64,000 nt of DNA, taken from contig NZ_JBHKFI010000008.1 in the NCBI RefSeq assembly GCF_042263505.1, positions 1 through 64,000 on the forward strand. The letters run 5' to 3'. The stretch comes from Bacillus_BE sp042263505. GTDB taxonomy: Bacteria; Bacillota; Bacilli; Bacillales; Cytobacillaceae. Shown piece by piece: positions 43,139 through 51,996 of this stretch (its first letter is position 1; every line of letters begins with the position of its first letter). The notes beneath the pieces were generated by a model that saw only the letters and a program-made list of their open reading frames with translations, was not told the origin of the DNA and did no database searches. The translations under genes and the position numbers were made by a program.

Positions 43139-44083
43139 CTAGATGGAAAAAACATGAACCTGTTTTCTATGATAAATAGAACCTCTTATATTTAAAAATT
43201 TTGTTCTTTCTCCATAACTATTAGAATTTACTTTTATGAAAGAATAAAATGCAATATACTCATTTCCTTCTTCCATTTTGCTCATAATATCTTTGGCAAT
43301 TGATTCATTAAATACAGTAATCGAAACAGAAGGTATTCTAATAAATCCATCTGGATCAGCTTCCTCGATCCATGGTTTCTTTAGTTCGATTGAGTAATAT
43401 GGATAACTGGCAGATGGTTTTTTAATTTCACCTATTTTCCCTTCAATACAAATTGGATGATTTATTTTATTCCTGTTTAAGTAATTAAAACATTTAATAT
43501 ACTCTTCGGTTGAATAATAAAACTTGTTCCAGTTAATACTTTGATCACCAAATTCTAACTTAACAAGACCACTTAACTCCTTATTTTCTTCAATTTCGGA
43601 TCGTAATTTCATTATTTTATTCATCGTTGATAAATAAGAATCAAGTTTACCCTGATTTTCATATGTTTTGTTTTTTTGTCCACTATTAATAGCTTCATCA
43701 AGTATAGTATTATTATCCAATTGGCGATTTTGTTTAATTTTATTCAAAGACGACGCAAGCAAATTCAATCTAAAATTATATTCTTTGTTATTTATACTCG
43801 TTAATATTCCATCAGAATTACGAGCAATAATTTTCACTTGACCTTCTGTATTAAATTTACAATTTTCATCATGTTGCTTGTTACTTGCCAATTTAAAATA
43901 ATCTCTAACGATGACTACCTTATCACTATACTTACGTTTATATGGACCAACATATGAAAGCTCAACCCTGCAACATTTGGAAATACATTGTAAATCCTTT
44001 TTAATACCACGTTCTCTCGCTTCATCAACTGTTATTTTTTCATTTTCCACTTTATAAAATGCTTCAGGCATCTTTAATCCCAT
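43139..44083 (-). CDS. Hypothetical protein with N-terminal zinc-finger-like motif
   Basis: Not recognised by family. In the N-terminal 75 residues CISKCCRVELSYV and YFKLASNKQHDENCKF give a Cys/Cys...His/Cys set that resembles the zinc-binding start of CoiA-like nuclease-associated proteins. The middle is Lys/Asn-rich and helical; the C-terminal half looks like a beta-rich domain (SVSITVFNES...YIAFYSFIKVN). ATG 44083 follows AGGGGTGG. It could be a defence or nuclease-accessory protein, but nothing proves that. Confidence 0.5.
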   Translation of the reverse strand: MGLKMPEAFYKVENEKITVDEARERGIKKDLQCISKCCRVELSYVGPYKRKYSDKVVIVRDYFKLASNKQHDENCKFNTEGQVKIIARNSDGILTSINNKEYNFRLNLLASSLNKIKQNRQLDNNTILDEAINSGQKNKTYENQGKLDSYLSTMNKIMKLRSEIEENKELSGLVKLEFGDQSINWNKFYYSTEEYIKCFNYLNRNKINHPICIEGKIGEIKKPSASYPYYSIELKKPWIEEADPDGFIRIPSVSITVFNESIAKDIMSKMEEGNEYIAFYSFIKVNSNSYGERTKFLNIRGSIYHRKQVHVFSI

Positions 44084-44233
44084 TTTTCCACCCCTAATAG
44101 TAAATTATCTTTACTATATTAATCGGCAAATAAAATATTATTTTCAATTAAAAACATTGTTTGTTTATTGTGTAATCAAATCCTCCATTCGCCTACTAAT
44201 TTCGACAAAAGGAGGGAATTTCCTGCAAATTAA

Positions 44234-44371
44234 TTACTGAGTAATCAAATCCTGTCTTTCCTTTTCCATTAAATAAACGTCAATACCCGATTTAAGGTCT
44301 GGGCGCTTGGATATGACATATTCGTAAGTGTAGGCTTCGTCAATGATTCTTTGCCCCATATAATCTGCCAT
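44234..44371 (-). CDS. Small phage-type protein (45 aa), XkdX-like
   Basis: A 45-codon frame (MADYMGQRIIDEAYTYEYVI...) begins in TAATG, its ATG overlapping the stop of the preceding gene by one base. Size, acidic character and position after a tail-associated gene match the XkdX-type small proteins at the end of PBSX-like tail operons. The tight coupling supports it as a real gene. Confidence 0.6.
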   Translation of the reverse strand: MADYMGQRIIDEAYTYEYVISKRPDLKSGIDVYLMEKERQDLITQ

Positions 44372-44730
44372 TATAAAGTACCTCCTAGAATTAAATCATC
44401 TAGGGCTTGTTGCATTAACGCTTGTTTTTCTGTTAATTCTTGCACTTGCTGTTTTAAAGCCACGTTTTCTTCTCTTAATTGATTAGGATCTACTATTTCT
44501 TGTGGCTCAACACTATTTTCATTTAGGATAAAGCCATTTAATTTATCATATTTATATTTATAATCTTGATAGTCTAAAGGTATTTCGTTCATTTCTATAA
44601 TTTCACTATAAGCAGATTTTGCAAATCTCTTATTTGGGGAAATTGCTACAGTATTTTCATCAATTATTAGTAAATTATCAGAATACCCAATTACAATACC
44701 TTCATTTGTTACAAGAATACTTTTAGCCAT
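44371..44730 (-). CDS. Phage tail-associated protein, XkdW-like
   Basis: This 119-residue protein starts AKSILVTNEGIVIGYSDN and includes a C-terminal coiled coil (REENVALKQQVQELTEKQAL). Its order (after a tail-fibre-type C-terminus, before an XkdX-like gene) matches XkdW-type proteins of PBSX-like phages. ATG follows AGGAGG. The rest of the prophage is missing. Confidence 0.6.
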   Translation of the reverse strand: MAKSILVTNEGIVIGYSDNLLIIDENTVAISPNKRFAKSAYSEIIEMNEIPLDYQDYKYKYDKLNGFILNENSVEPQEIVDPNQLREENVALKQQVQELTEKQALMQQALDDLILGGTL

Positions 44731-44737
44731 TATATAA

Positions 44738-44973
44738 TCATCCTCCTAATAAAAACTCTGTATTTGCGGTAGGTCCTAAAACACAGTTTACATTTTGTCC
44801 TGGATTTACAGTATTTGTGGCGACACCATGAATCACAGACATATATTTTGATACTTTAATAGGATTTAATGCCATAGAAATATCAATAATTCTTGAGTAT
44901 TTATATCGCCATGTACCAACTCCATCAGTGTGTGAATAAGATGTGAAGAAAATTTTAGCAACTAAATTCAAAA
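44738..44973 (-). pseudogene. C-terminal fragment of phage tail/fibre protein
   Basis: About 75 codons remain (LVAKIFFTSYSHTDGVGTW...SVIHGVATNTVNPGQNVN, ending LGPTANTEFLLGG). The 5' part is cut off exactly at a REP-like element (44974). The upstream codons up to 45007 are REP sequence read through by chance. It is the truncated first gene of a three-gene prophage remnant. Confidence 0.65.
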
Positions 44974-45108
44974 GGGACACGTGGACAGGTTTCTTGTCCC
45001 TCCTCAATATCCAATAATTTATTATTGGTAAATAACTTAATAGTTTTAAAATAAGTTATGAGGAAGAACCTCAAACTGCCCGTAAGGGTTGTTTGGGGTT
45101 CTTTTTTA
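44974..45108. repeat. REP-like element, type A
   Basis: GGGACACGTGGACAGG...CTTGTCCC and the AACCTCAAACTGCCCGTAAG hairpin are present. The block continues into DNA identical to 22930-23431, so the duplicated segment includes this repeat. Confidence 0.75.
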
Positions 45109-45234
45109 ATAGGCTCTGTTAAATTTTAATGTTGATAATCTAAACAAAAAAAGGAAACTCAATTCTCTTGGGTTTCCCTATTCTCCACAACCTGTCTATA
45201 AATTTATGTAATAAGGTTATCTTGTTAGTTTAGT

Positions 45235-45657
45235 CTATTTTACACGTTGAAACATTTGATGGCTTTCTTTAAATTGAACTAAATCCCATAAGTTCCCGTA
45301 TAAATCTTTGAATACTGCAACAATACCATAAGATTGTTCCTTTGGTTTTCTAACAAATTCAATTCCTTTGGCTACCATTTCATTATAATCTCTCCAAAAG
45401 TCATCTGTCCCGAGGAAGAGAAAGACTCTTCCACCAGTTTGATTTCCAATGAAAGATATTTGCTCTGGATTTAAAGCCCTTGCAAGCAATATAGTAGTTC
45501 CAGACGAGCTTGGTGGTGATATTACTACCCAACGTTTATTTTGTTCGGGTTGGTATGTATCTTCAATTAACGAAAAATGTAGTTTCTTCGTGTAAAACTC
45601 AATTGCTTCATCATAATCTTTAACTACCAGAGCGATATGAACAACAGATTGTATCAT
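45235..45657 (-). CDS. VOC-superfamily protein
   Basis: This 140-residue glyoxalase-fold protein has two repeats: VVHIALVVKDYDEAIEFYTK and GRVFLFLGTDDFWRDYNEM. The C-terminus (FKDLYGNLWDLVQF) is the typical metal-side strand of the family. The ATG at 45657 has AAAGGATGG at good spacing. A truncated duplicate is at 23145. Substrate unknown. Confidence 0.85.
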   Translation of the reverse strand: MIQSVVHIALVVKDYDEAIEFYTKKLHFSLIEDTYQPEQNKRWVVISPPSSSGTTILLARALNPEQISFIGNQTGGRVFLFLGTDDFWRDYNEMVAKGIEFVRKPKEQSYGIVAVFKDLYGNLWDLVQFKESHQMFQRVK

Positions 45658-45792
45658 TTTACTAACCATCCTTTCTTGTTATAAATAAAGCCAAACTTCA
45701 ATATATGATAGGTAAATTATACCGTTAAATACAACTTTTTATTATGTAAACTGATATTCAACAAACTGGAATTTGGCGAACACGGATTATGC

Positions 45793-46593
45793 TTATACTA
45801 TTCGCCTGTTCTTTTTGTTGTATATCACAACGGTTACAATTGAAACAAGAACAATCACAGCATTTGCGGCAATGGTTCCCGCCCAAGTCATAGTCATGGT
45901 GCCAAAGATGGGGGATGCCGCATTGAACATGGTGTGGAATAATACGCACATAAACACACGGCCTTTTCCTGATATTTTGTAGATTGCCCCGTTGAAAAAC
46001 CGAAACGCAATGAGTTGAACTGCAAACATCCAAAAGTTAATGAGTCCCTCTCCGTGATTCGTCCCCGGAATGAAGAAGAGAGGGATATGCCATAAAATCC
46101 AAATGATTCCAGTAAAAACAGAAGACAAAACAAAACCGTATTTTTTGTCAAGCTCAGGCTGCAGTATGTACATCCAGCCAGCTTCCTCCAAGCCACCGAT
46201 AATAAGATTACCAAGCAGGGAAAGAAAGAACGTATAAAATGGAAGCACCATTTCCGTGCGGCCTGAAACTGCAATATGTATCAAAAAATACAGTGCAAGT
46301 CCTGCAACAACGAACAAATAGAGAGATATGCTATTTTTGGCATAAAAAACAGTTCTCAACCATTCCTTGAAACCGGCTATTTTGTTATTTTTCTTCAGAA
46401 CGATATATGAAGCAATAGCGGGCGACAAAATATAGATTGCAAAAGGGATATTCATCCCGAATTGCTGTAACGAGTGAACCCAATTGTGAACCGAATATCC
46501 GAATTGCCCAAGAACAATCAAAGTACCTGACACAAGATAGGCTATGCAAAATGTCAGCATCGTAAATTGTACTGTGATTTTTTTGTCTGTCAC
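45793..46593 (-). CDS. CPBP-family intramembrane metalloprotease
   Basis: This 266-residue protein has about seven or eight membrane helices and the CPBP/Abi motifs: GGLEEAGWMYILQP (motif 1 with the paired Glu), LWHIPLFFIPG (His motif 2) and FHTMFNAASPI (motif 3). Relatives include Rce1-like prenyl proteases and bacteriocin-immunity proteins. The GTG start follows GAGGTGAAG. A REP element is downstream of it on the chromosome side. Confidence 0.85.
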   Translation of the reverse strand: MTDKKITVQFTMLTFCIAYLVSGTLIVLGQFGYSVHNWVHSLQQFGMNIPFAIYILSPAIASYIVLKKNNKIAGFKEWLRTVFYAKNSISLYLFVVAGLALYFLIHIAVSGRTEMVLPFYTFFLSLLGNLIIGGLEEAGWMYILQPELDKKYGFVLSSVFTGIIWILWHIPLFFIPGTNHGEGLINFWMFAVQLIAFRFFNGAIYKISGKGRVFMCVLFHTMFNAASPIFGTMTMTWAGTIAANAVIVLVSIVTVVIYNKKNRRIV

Positions 46594-46768
46594 GATTTCT
46601 TCACCTCACGTTTTGAAGTATACATTAAATTTTAATGGATGGACGCTTTGACTTTTATCACCTAATGTTTGCTTTCTGCAAAGTTGCGCTCCGCACAAAA
46701 TATAAATAATCTCCATTACAAATTCTAATTTATCGATTTGCTTCTAAGCCCAATTATAGCATTATTAA

Positions 46769-46965
46769 GGGACACTGGGACAGGTTCCTCGTCCCAGCAC
46801 GTAAGTGTTGATTGGAAGAAAAGCTCATTCGAGAGAAATCTCAGAATGGGCTTTTCTTTTTAACTTGGCAACCAAATCAAATAGAAAGATAAGCTTATAT
46901 TATAATCATGTAAGATAAATAACAGCCCTAATTCCTTTTTGCGGAGTTAGGGCTATTTCTATTTG
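46769..46965. repeat. REP-like element, type B (long form)
   Basis: It contains the core hairpin, AGCACGTAAGTGTT, the GCTCATTC terminator hairpin and AGCCCTAATTC...GAGTTAGGGCT, like 22670-22870. Downstream, at 47047-47140, one frame reads SYEAYEFYHEDLDELLIPAE before another partial REP core (47137); it may be a gene scrap. Confidence 0.75.
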
Positions 46966-47179
46966 AGGGGGATTTTGGATGATTTATGTTGAATGGTTTG
47001 TAGTGAGAATGAAAACTACCTTTAATATCGAGTAAAAAAGGAGGATGTAAGTTATGAAGCCTATGAATTTTATCACGAGGATTTGGACGAGTTGTTAATT
47101 CCTGCAGAACATTTAGAAGAGCTACCAAACCCGCAAAGGGACATAGGGACAGGTTTGAACGTGCCCCAAATTGATTACG

Positions 47180-47345
47180 GCCAATGAAATGTACCATCCT
47201 TGTCATAGTTTTTACCACTGTATGATAAAAAGTGTACCAATGAATGACAGACAGCTTACCACTTCGTACATTTGAAATAATCAAAAATGTTTTAGCTATT
47301 ATACAAGGTTAATTGATTTCCATAAGAGCAGTCTTCCACAATCAA
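47180..47345. repeat. IS21-type end remnant, copy 2
   Basis: This is a near copy of 32975-33148, with the same TGTACCA and TGAATGACA motifs and the same downstream CTTCCACAATC. A hairpin terminator AAAGAGTG...CACTCTTT follows at 47366-47388. Confidence 0.5.
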
Positions 47346-47427
47346 GCCAGATTGTATAGGATACCGAAAGAGTGAGAACACTCTTTAGTTTTATTTTATG
47401 AGTGATAGTTCATCCACCTATTCCAAA

Positions 47428-47462
47428 GTAAAAAGCACTCTAACTATGAAGTGCTTTTTCTT
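47428..47462 (-). terminator. Terminator of MFS gene
   Basis: AAAAAGCACT and AGTGCTTTTT pair around a ten-base loop; on the minus strand it follows the transporter gene after about 80 bp. Confidence 0.6.
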
Positions 47463-47542
47463 AAATCGATGAATTTTCATCACCAAAAGAAAAATTAGTT
47501 GGTGATATTCTTACTAAAATTAGGAAACCTGTTATCATTTAT

Positions 47543-48745
47543 TTACCTTGAGGTTTCTTCTCGTAATGATGTTACACAACCTTTATTTCTTCCATGCAAG
47601 AAATAATATAAAATAGCAGCAGCTAAAACTACGATGGCCATTATTACATATAAGTTTGAAAAACCTATGACAGGGATTAAAAGTCCAAGTAAAAACGGGC
47701 CGAAACCTGCACCAAAATCTGCAAACATAAAGAATGTGGATGTTGCCAAGCCCATTCGATCATGAGGTGAAACCTTAACAGCTATAGCTTGAGCGCTAGA
47801 AAGATATGTCCCATAGCCTGGCCCGATAAAAACGGCAGATAACAAAAGCATAGCTCCATGATGAACATGACTTACCATCAATAAACCGATAGCAAAAATA
47901 ATAAAAGTGGGATACATCACAAAATTTTCTCCTTTAAGATCAAACAACCGTCCTGTGAATGGCCTTGATACTAAAGTAGCTATAGAATAAACAATAAAGA
48001 AGAAACTCGCGACATCAACTAAATGAATTTGTTGCGCATATGAGTTAAGATACGAAAGAATACTGGAATAAGCAATACCAATGAAAATACTTACAATTGA
48101 AATTGGAAGTGCCTTCAGTTCGAAGAAGTTACTTAGCTTAAAGCCCTTCATGTTGTTTAATTGCTCTTGATTAAATTCCATTTTTGGTACTTTTAGAAAA
48201 AGGGAAGATAAGAAGCTTAACACAATTATCACAGTACACACGACAAAGTTCATCTTAAATCCCATATGCTGATTAATAAATATACCGAAAAAAGGACCAA
48301 TTGCGGAAGCAATGGTTGTACTTAATGCATAGTAACCGGTGCCTTCACCTCTACGTTCATCTGGAATAACGCTCGAAACTATTGTCCCTGTTGCTGTCGA
48401 GGCTATTCCAAATCCGATACCGTGTAAAAAGCGGACAATTAAAAGAATGGATAGGTTTATAACGGTAAAATATAGGAGTATCGTTATAATCGAAAAAATA
48501 ATTCCGATATAGAGCATCTTCTTCCATCCAATAAGGTCTATATATTTACCTGAATAAAGACGGCCAAAAAGCATTCCTATTATAAAAATACCTGCTGCCA
48601 ACCCACTCATACTTGTAGAGGCATGAAACTTATCTGCTGTAAATGCAGTAATACTTGCAACTAATAAAAAATAAATAAAATAAAGAAAAAAATTAGTTAA
48701 AGATACAATAAAAAAATCTTTTGTCCATAAATTCGGTTTATCCAA
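47543..48745 (-). CDS. MFS transporter
   Basis: This 400-residue protein has twelve predicted membrane helices and the major facilitator loop 2-3 motif GRLYSGKYIDLIGWKKMLY with the repeated half (SRPFTGRLFDLKGEN). It resembles drug/H+ antiporters of the YwoG/YfkL type. The start is TTG with AAGAGG upstream. It is divergent from a LysR-type regulator 265 bp away, which probably controls it. Substrate unknown. Confidence 0.85.
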   Translation of the reverse strand: MDKPNLWTKDFFIVSLTNFFLYFIYFLLVASITAFTADKFHASTSMSGLAAGIFIIGMLFGRLYSGKYIDLIGWKKMLYIGIIFSIITILLYFTVINLSILLIVRFLHGIGFGIASTATGTIVSSVIPDERRGEGTGYYALSTTIASAIGPFFGIFINQHMGFKMNFVVCTVIIVLSFLSSLFLKVPKMEFNQEQLNNMKGFKLSNFFELKALPISIVSIFIGIAYSSILSYLNSYAQQIHLVDVASFFFIVYSIATLVSRPFTGRLFDLKGENFVMYPTFIIFAIGLLMVSHVHHGAMLLLSAVFIGPGYGTYLSSAQAIAVKVSPHDRMGLATSTFFMFADFGAGFGPFLLGLLIPVIGFSNLYVIMAIVVLAAAILYYFLHGRNKGCVTSLREETSR

Positions 48746-49009
48746 TTTTCATGAACCTCTTTTCTCTTTTCTACCATTAATTATTTGACCTGTTCTTCTT
48801 TTGAGGCCATTTTATATTGGTATAAACATTAAAATTCTACATATATAATATTTTTATTCATTAAAGTAAATGAGTGGGTTTTAAGTTTGAAGTTTCATTT
48901 TCATCACTCCTAATCGAATCACATATTTGATTATATTGTTAATTAATATTAATGTAAAATTATAATTAGTGATGATAACATAAGCAAAACTGATACAAGA
49001 AGGGATTTA

Positions 49010-49906
49010 ATGAACTTTGAACAGCTGGAGTATATAAAGGAAGTGATTGAAACGAAATCAATGTCTATTGCAGCGGATAATCTACACGTTTCACAATCAG
49101 CAATCAGTCAATCGATTTCTTTATTAGAAAAAGAATTTGGAGTCCAAATATTTAAACGGTCACGGCTTGGGACCATTCCAACAGAAGAAGGGAAGAAAAT
49201 TATTAGAAAAATACTTGAAATCTTAAAAAAGGCTGATGAATTAAAAGAAGAAGTTCAATCTATAACATCTTCTTATAGCGGGGAATTAAAAATTGCTACA
49301 AGTCCAAGCATATTTATAACATTTTTGCCTAGAACACTGTCTAAATTTAGAAAAGATTTTCCACAAATAAATGTAATGATTAAAGAAATAGAAAGTAAAG
49401 ATGTTATAAAAGAGGTGGGGCAAGACAAAGTTGATGTGGGATTAATTACATTATTTAATAATGTCGGAGAAAAGTTGCCAGAACATATTACATTTCAATC
49501 ATTTCATTATCAAGGGAAAATTAATATTATAGTCCCAAAAAACTCAGAGCTAGCTCTAAGCAAAGAATTACAGCTAATGGATGTTAAGGATTATCCCTTT
49601 GTTATTTATGATAGAAGTATATATAATAATTTAATTGAGGATTTTGAGAAACATTATGGACCACTAAATATTATTTTTAAAACAACCAACTCGGAGGTAG
49701 TTAAGAAAACTGTATCAGAGGGGTTGGGTATAGGTTTGATGACTAGTTTAATGCTAAAAGACGATCCCTATTTGGAAAGTGGGAAGATTAGTGCTATTCC
49801 CTTGGGTTACCCATTTAACTTTAATCTTTTAGTCGGTGGAATTTATTTGAAAAATCGAAGTCAATACAGATTAATAAAGAAATTTTTGGAATATGTCGAA
49901 ATATAG
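49010..49906 (+). CDS. LysR-family transcriptional regulator
   Basis: This 298-residue protein has the LysR HTH (NFEQLEYIKEVIETKSMSIA, then LHVSQSAISQSISLLEKEFG) and the C-terminal substrate-binding-like effector domain (from about 90). It is full length. LysR regulators usually control a divergent gene; here that is the MFS transporter. The 264-bp intergenic region contains several A+T-rich T-N11-A candidates, none clearly best. Confidence 0.88.
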   Translation: MNFEQLEYIKEVIETKSMSIAADNLHVSQSAISQSISLLEKEFGVQIFKRSRLGTIPTEEGKKIIRKILEILKKADELKEEVQSITSSYSGELKIATSPSIFITFLPRTLSKFRKDFPQINVMIKEIESKDVIKEVGQDKVDVGLITLFNNVGEKLPEHITFQSFHYQGKINIIVPKNSELALSKELQLMDVKDYPFVIYDRSIYNNLIEDFEKHYGPLNIIFKTTNSEVVKKTVSEGLGIGLMTSLMLKDDPYLESGKISAIPLGYPFNFNLLVGGIYLKNRSQYRLIKKFLEYVEI

Positions 49907-49916
49907 CTTTGTAATA

Positions 49917-50012
49917 GGGACAAGGGGACAGGTTCCTTGTCCCAGTACGTAAGTGCTGATTGAAAGGAAAGCTCATTCTGGAGAAATCTCAGAATGGGCT
50001 TTTCTTTTAATC
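49917..50012. repeat. REP-like element, type B
   Basis: GGGACAAGGGGACAGG...CTTGTCCC, AGTACGTAAGTGCT and the GCTCATTC...GAATGGGC hairpin; the last full copy in the window. Confidence 0.75.
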
Positions 50013-50081
50013 TTAGGCTGAATTTGTGAATAAGATTATGCTTGAATGGTATTGCAACCGATATTGTAAAAAGGACACAGG

Positions 50082-50666
50082 GAAATCAAGGAAAGCGCAA
50101 AACAAATATTAGCCGACCCCAACTTATTGAATAAAAAGGGGTACGTACGTTCGATTGCTGATCAGGATGCACGGGTAGGACACAAGAGTAAAACTGATCA
50201 CTTTTTTGGATATAAAACGGAATTTATGATGACCATTGAGGAACGAATTATCACAGCTGTAGGAGTAAATAGTGGAGCTTATGTGGATGGAACACAATTC
50301 GATGAACTAATGGAACAAACGAAAAAAAGTGGTGTAATTATTAAAGAAGTATACAGAGATAAAGCCTATTTTAAAAAGTCTATTTTAGACAATATTAAAG
50401 AAATAGAAGCTAAGCCATACATACCTGTAAGTGAAATGGTCTATCGTGTAGATGAAGAAATATACAGCTACAACAAAGATTCAGATGAGTGGTTTTGTGA
50501 TCAGGGAAATCAAACCGTTAAAAAAGGTCATAAGGTACGTAAGAATGGAAAACAAACTTATCGATATTATTTTGAAAAGGAAAAATGCAGAAGCTGTCCT
50601 TTAAGAGAGCAGTGCATAAATGGAAAAAATGCAGGGAAAATATTGGAGGTAGGAGTTAATACGTAA
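50082..50666 (+). pseudogene. Partial IS1182-family transposase
   Basis: The frame opens right after a REP-like scrap (EIKESAKQILADPNLLNKKG) and covers the middle of an IS1182-type DDE transposase: RSIADQDARVGHKSKT (catalytic Asp region), YVDGTQFDELME, EVYRDKAYFKK, and a Cys-rich CRSCPLREQCINGKN. Both ends are missing, and the frame stops by chance in unrelated DNA. Confidence 0.75.
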
Positions 50667-50878
50667 TGGAAACTTTGTTTAAACTAGATGCTACACTTAT
50701 AGTTGTTGCTCATCGTTTATCTACAATTGAAAATTTCGATAAGATTATTGTGATGCATGAAGGGCAAGTGGCAGGTATCGGTTCACATAAACAATTACTA
50801 GAAGAAAATATATATTACCAAAAACTTTATCAAATCAATGAAGGAAATCAAAAAAAGCAATATTCAGAATACAGGTGA
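50666..50878 (+). pseudogene. C-terminal fragment of ABC exporter ATPase
   Basis: LKLDATLIVVAHRLSTIENF-type H-loop sequence (with the switch His) and KIIVMHEGQVAGIGSH follow the IS1182 fragment directly. Walker A, signature motif and membrane domain are gone. It is the end of a peptide or lantibiotic-type exporter; the start codon is accidental. Confidence 0.75.
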
Positions 50879-50996
50879 GTTAGTAGGATAACTAGAACAG
50901 AAATCGAACACAAACAAATGTAATCACTTGTTTACAAAAAGTGGTTTATTGTTTACAATATATGTAAGATGTTGGTTGCGTTGGAGGTGTTTATTT

Positions 50997-51203
50997 TTGA
51001 TCAAAAACCGAATTAAGATTTTACGAGTTGAAAGAAATTGGACACAGGAAACCTTAGCAGAAAAAGTTGGTATTTCAAGACAAGCTGTCATATCAATAGA
51101 AAAATATAAATACACACCTTCTCTTGAACTTGCATTTAAAATAGGGAAAGCATTTGATTTAAGTTTAGTAGATGTATTTTCATTTGAGGAGGAAGAACAA
51201 TGA
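50997..51203 (+). CDS. Small XRE-family regulator (68 aa)
   Basis: A Cro/C1-type HTH fills nearly the whole protein (IKNRIKILRVERNWTQETLA, then VGISRQAVISIEKYKYTPS). The YgzD/YozG-type short regulators have this size. The TTG at 50997 is chosen because GGAGG lies 9 bp upstream. It overlaps the next gene by 4 bp, the common HTH plus DUF2178-type membrane protein arrangement. Confidence 0.8.
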   Translation: MIKNRIKILRVERNWTQETLAEKVGISRQAVISIEKYKYTPSLELAFKIGKAFDLSLVDVFSFEEEEQ

Positions 51204-51523
51204 CTTTTAAATTATTGGGTTTAGCTGTCTTGATTACTTTAATGGTTTTCATATTGAAAAACGATCGCATAAGGAGAGAGAGTCAAACATCTTACAAAAA
51301 TGATGAAAGATGGCAAATGATTTTGATTAAAGTGAATAATGTTACTCTCAAATTCTATAAATTATTTTCTTTGTTAGTTGTGTTAGGCTATCTTCTCGGA
51401 ACGGTAGTTGACTTAAATATTAAAGTTACATTATCCACTGTTTTATTTATTATAGCTTTGGTTCTAATGTCTAGTAATATTGTAGAGTATTTTGCTCTAA
51501 AATATTACGACAAAAGAATATAG
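51200..51523 (+). CDS. DUF2178-like membrane protein (107 aa)
   Basis: The protein has three membrane helices: residues 1-20, about 55-75 (LFSLLVVLGYLLGTVVDLNI) and about 78-97. The segment between helix 1 and 2 contains KNDERWQMILIKVNN, typical of this family. It is translated from an ATGA overlap with the small XRE regulator, with which it is usually paired. Possibly part of the signalling of a peptide-export system; function unknown. Confidence 0.65.
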   Translation: MTFKLLGLAVLITLMVFILKNDRIRRESQTSYKNDERWQMILIKVNNVTLKFYKLFSLLVVLGYLLGTVVDLNIKVTLSTVLFIIALVLMSSNIVEYFALKYYDKRI

Positions 51524-51544
51524 TTTATCGTGGGGAGAGGAGGA

Positions 51545-51715
51545 ATGAACAAACGAAAAAGTTATAAAAAAGATATTTTGTTTTTCCTAATCTGGATAAT
51601 AGGTATTTTTATCGTTTTTAAATTCATATTGATGCCAATAAATGTATCTGGACAATCAATGTATCCACAATTAGAAAATCAAGAAAAACTATTTGGACTT
51701 AGAGTTGCAAAGTAA
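51545..51715 (+). pseudogene. N-terminal fragment of signal peptidase I
   Basis: One membrane helix (ILFFLIWIIGIFIVFKFIL) is followed by NVSGQSMYPQL, which contains the catalytic Ser of type I signal peptidases (SGxSMxP). The lysine general base and the rest are missing after residue 45; the last ten codons are unrelated sequence from the fusion with the histidine kinase fragment. Confidence 0.7.
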
Positions 51716-51996
51716 ACGTTAAGTAGCCCCCAAATAGTTTGATTTAATGTATTTATTTTTTTTAAAAGTGAATGAATCGTTTTAGAAAAAATAAGGGACA
51801 AGAGAAAAAAGGAAATGACAAATAGGACAAGCATAGTTGGATAAGCAAATGATTTATAAAAAGGAGAGTGGGTACCTCTGATTTTGGAAGCAATCTTATA
51901 AACCTCCAACATTATGAAATTTATCAACAGTACTGAAACAGGCACACTTATAATAACAGTAAATAAAGTTATCTGATATTTTTTCTTTAGTTTCAT
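51679..51996 (-). pseudogene. N-terminal fragment of sensor histidine kinase
   Basis: The fragment has two membrane helices (residues about 8-30 and 52-73) and the first part of a HAMP-like linker (SLLKKINTLNQTI), then unrelated sequence. The kinase domains are missing. It overlaps the response regulator gene by 4 bp and is antiparallel to the truncated signal peptidase, to which it is fused tail to tail. Confidence 0.65.

Noticed and set aside
46928..47284. 118-codon minus-strand frame overlapping REP and IS21-like sequences
   Set aside because: It runs through repeat DNA, has no ribosome binding site and shows no family resemblance.
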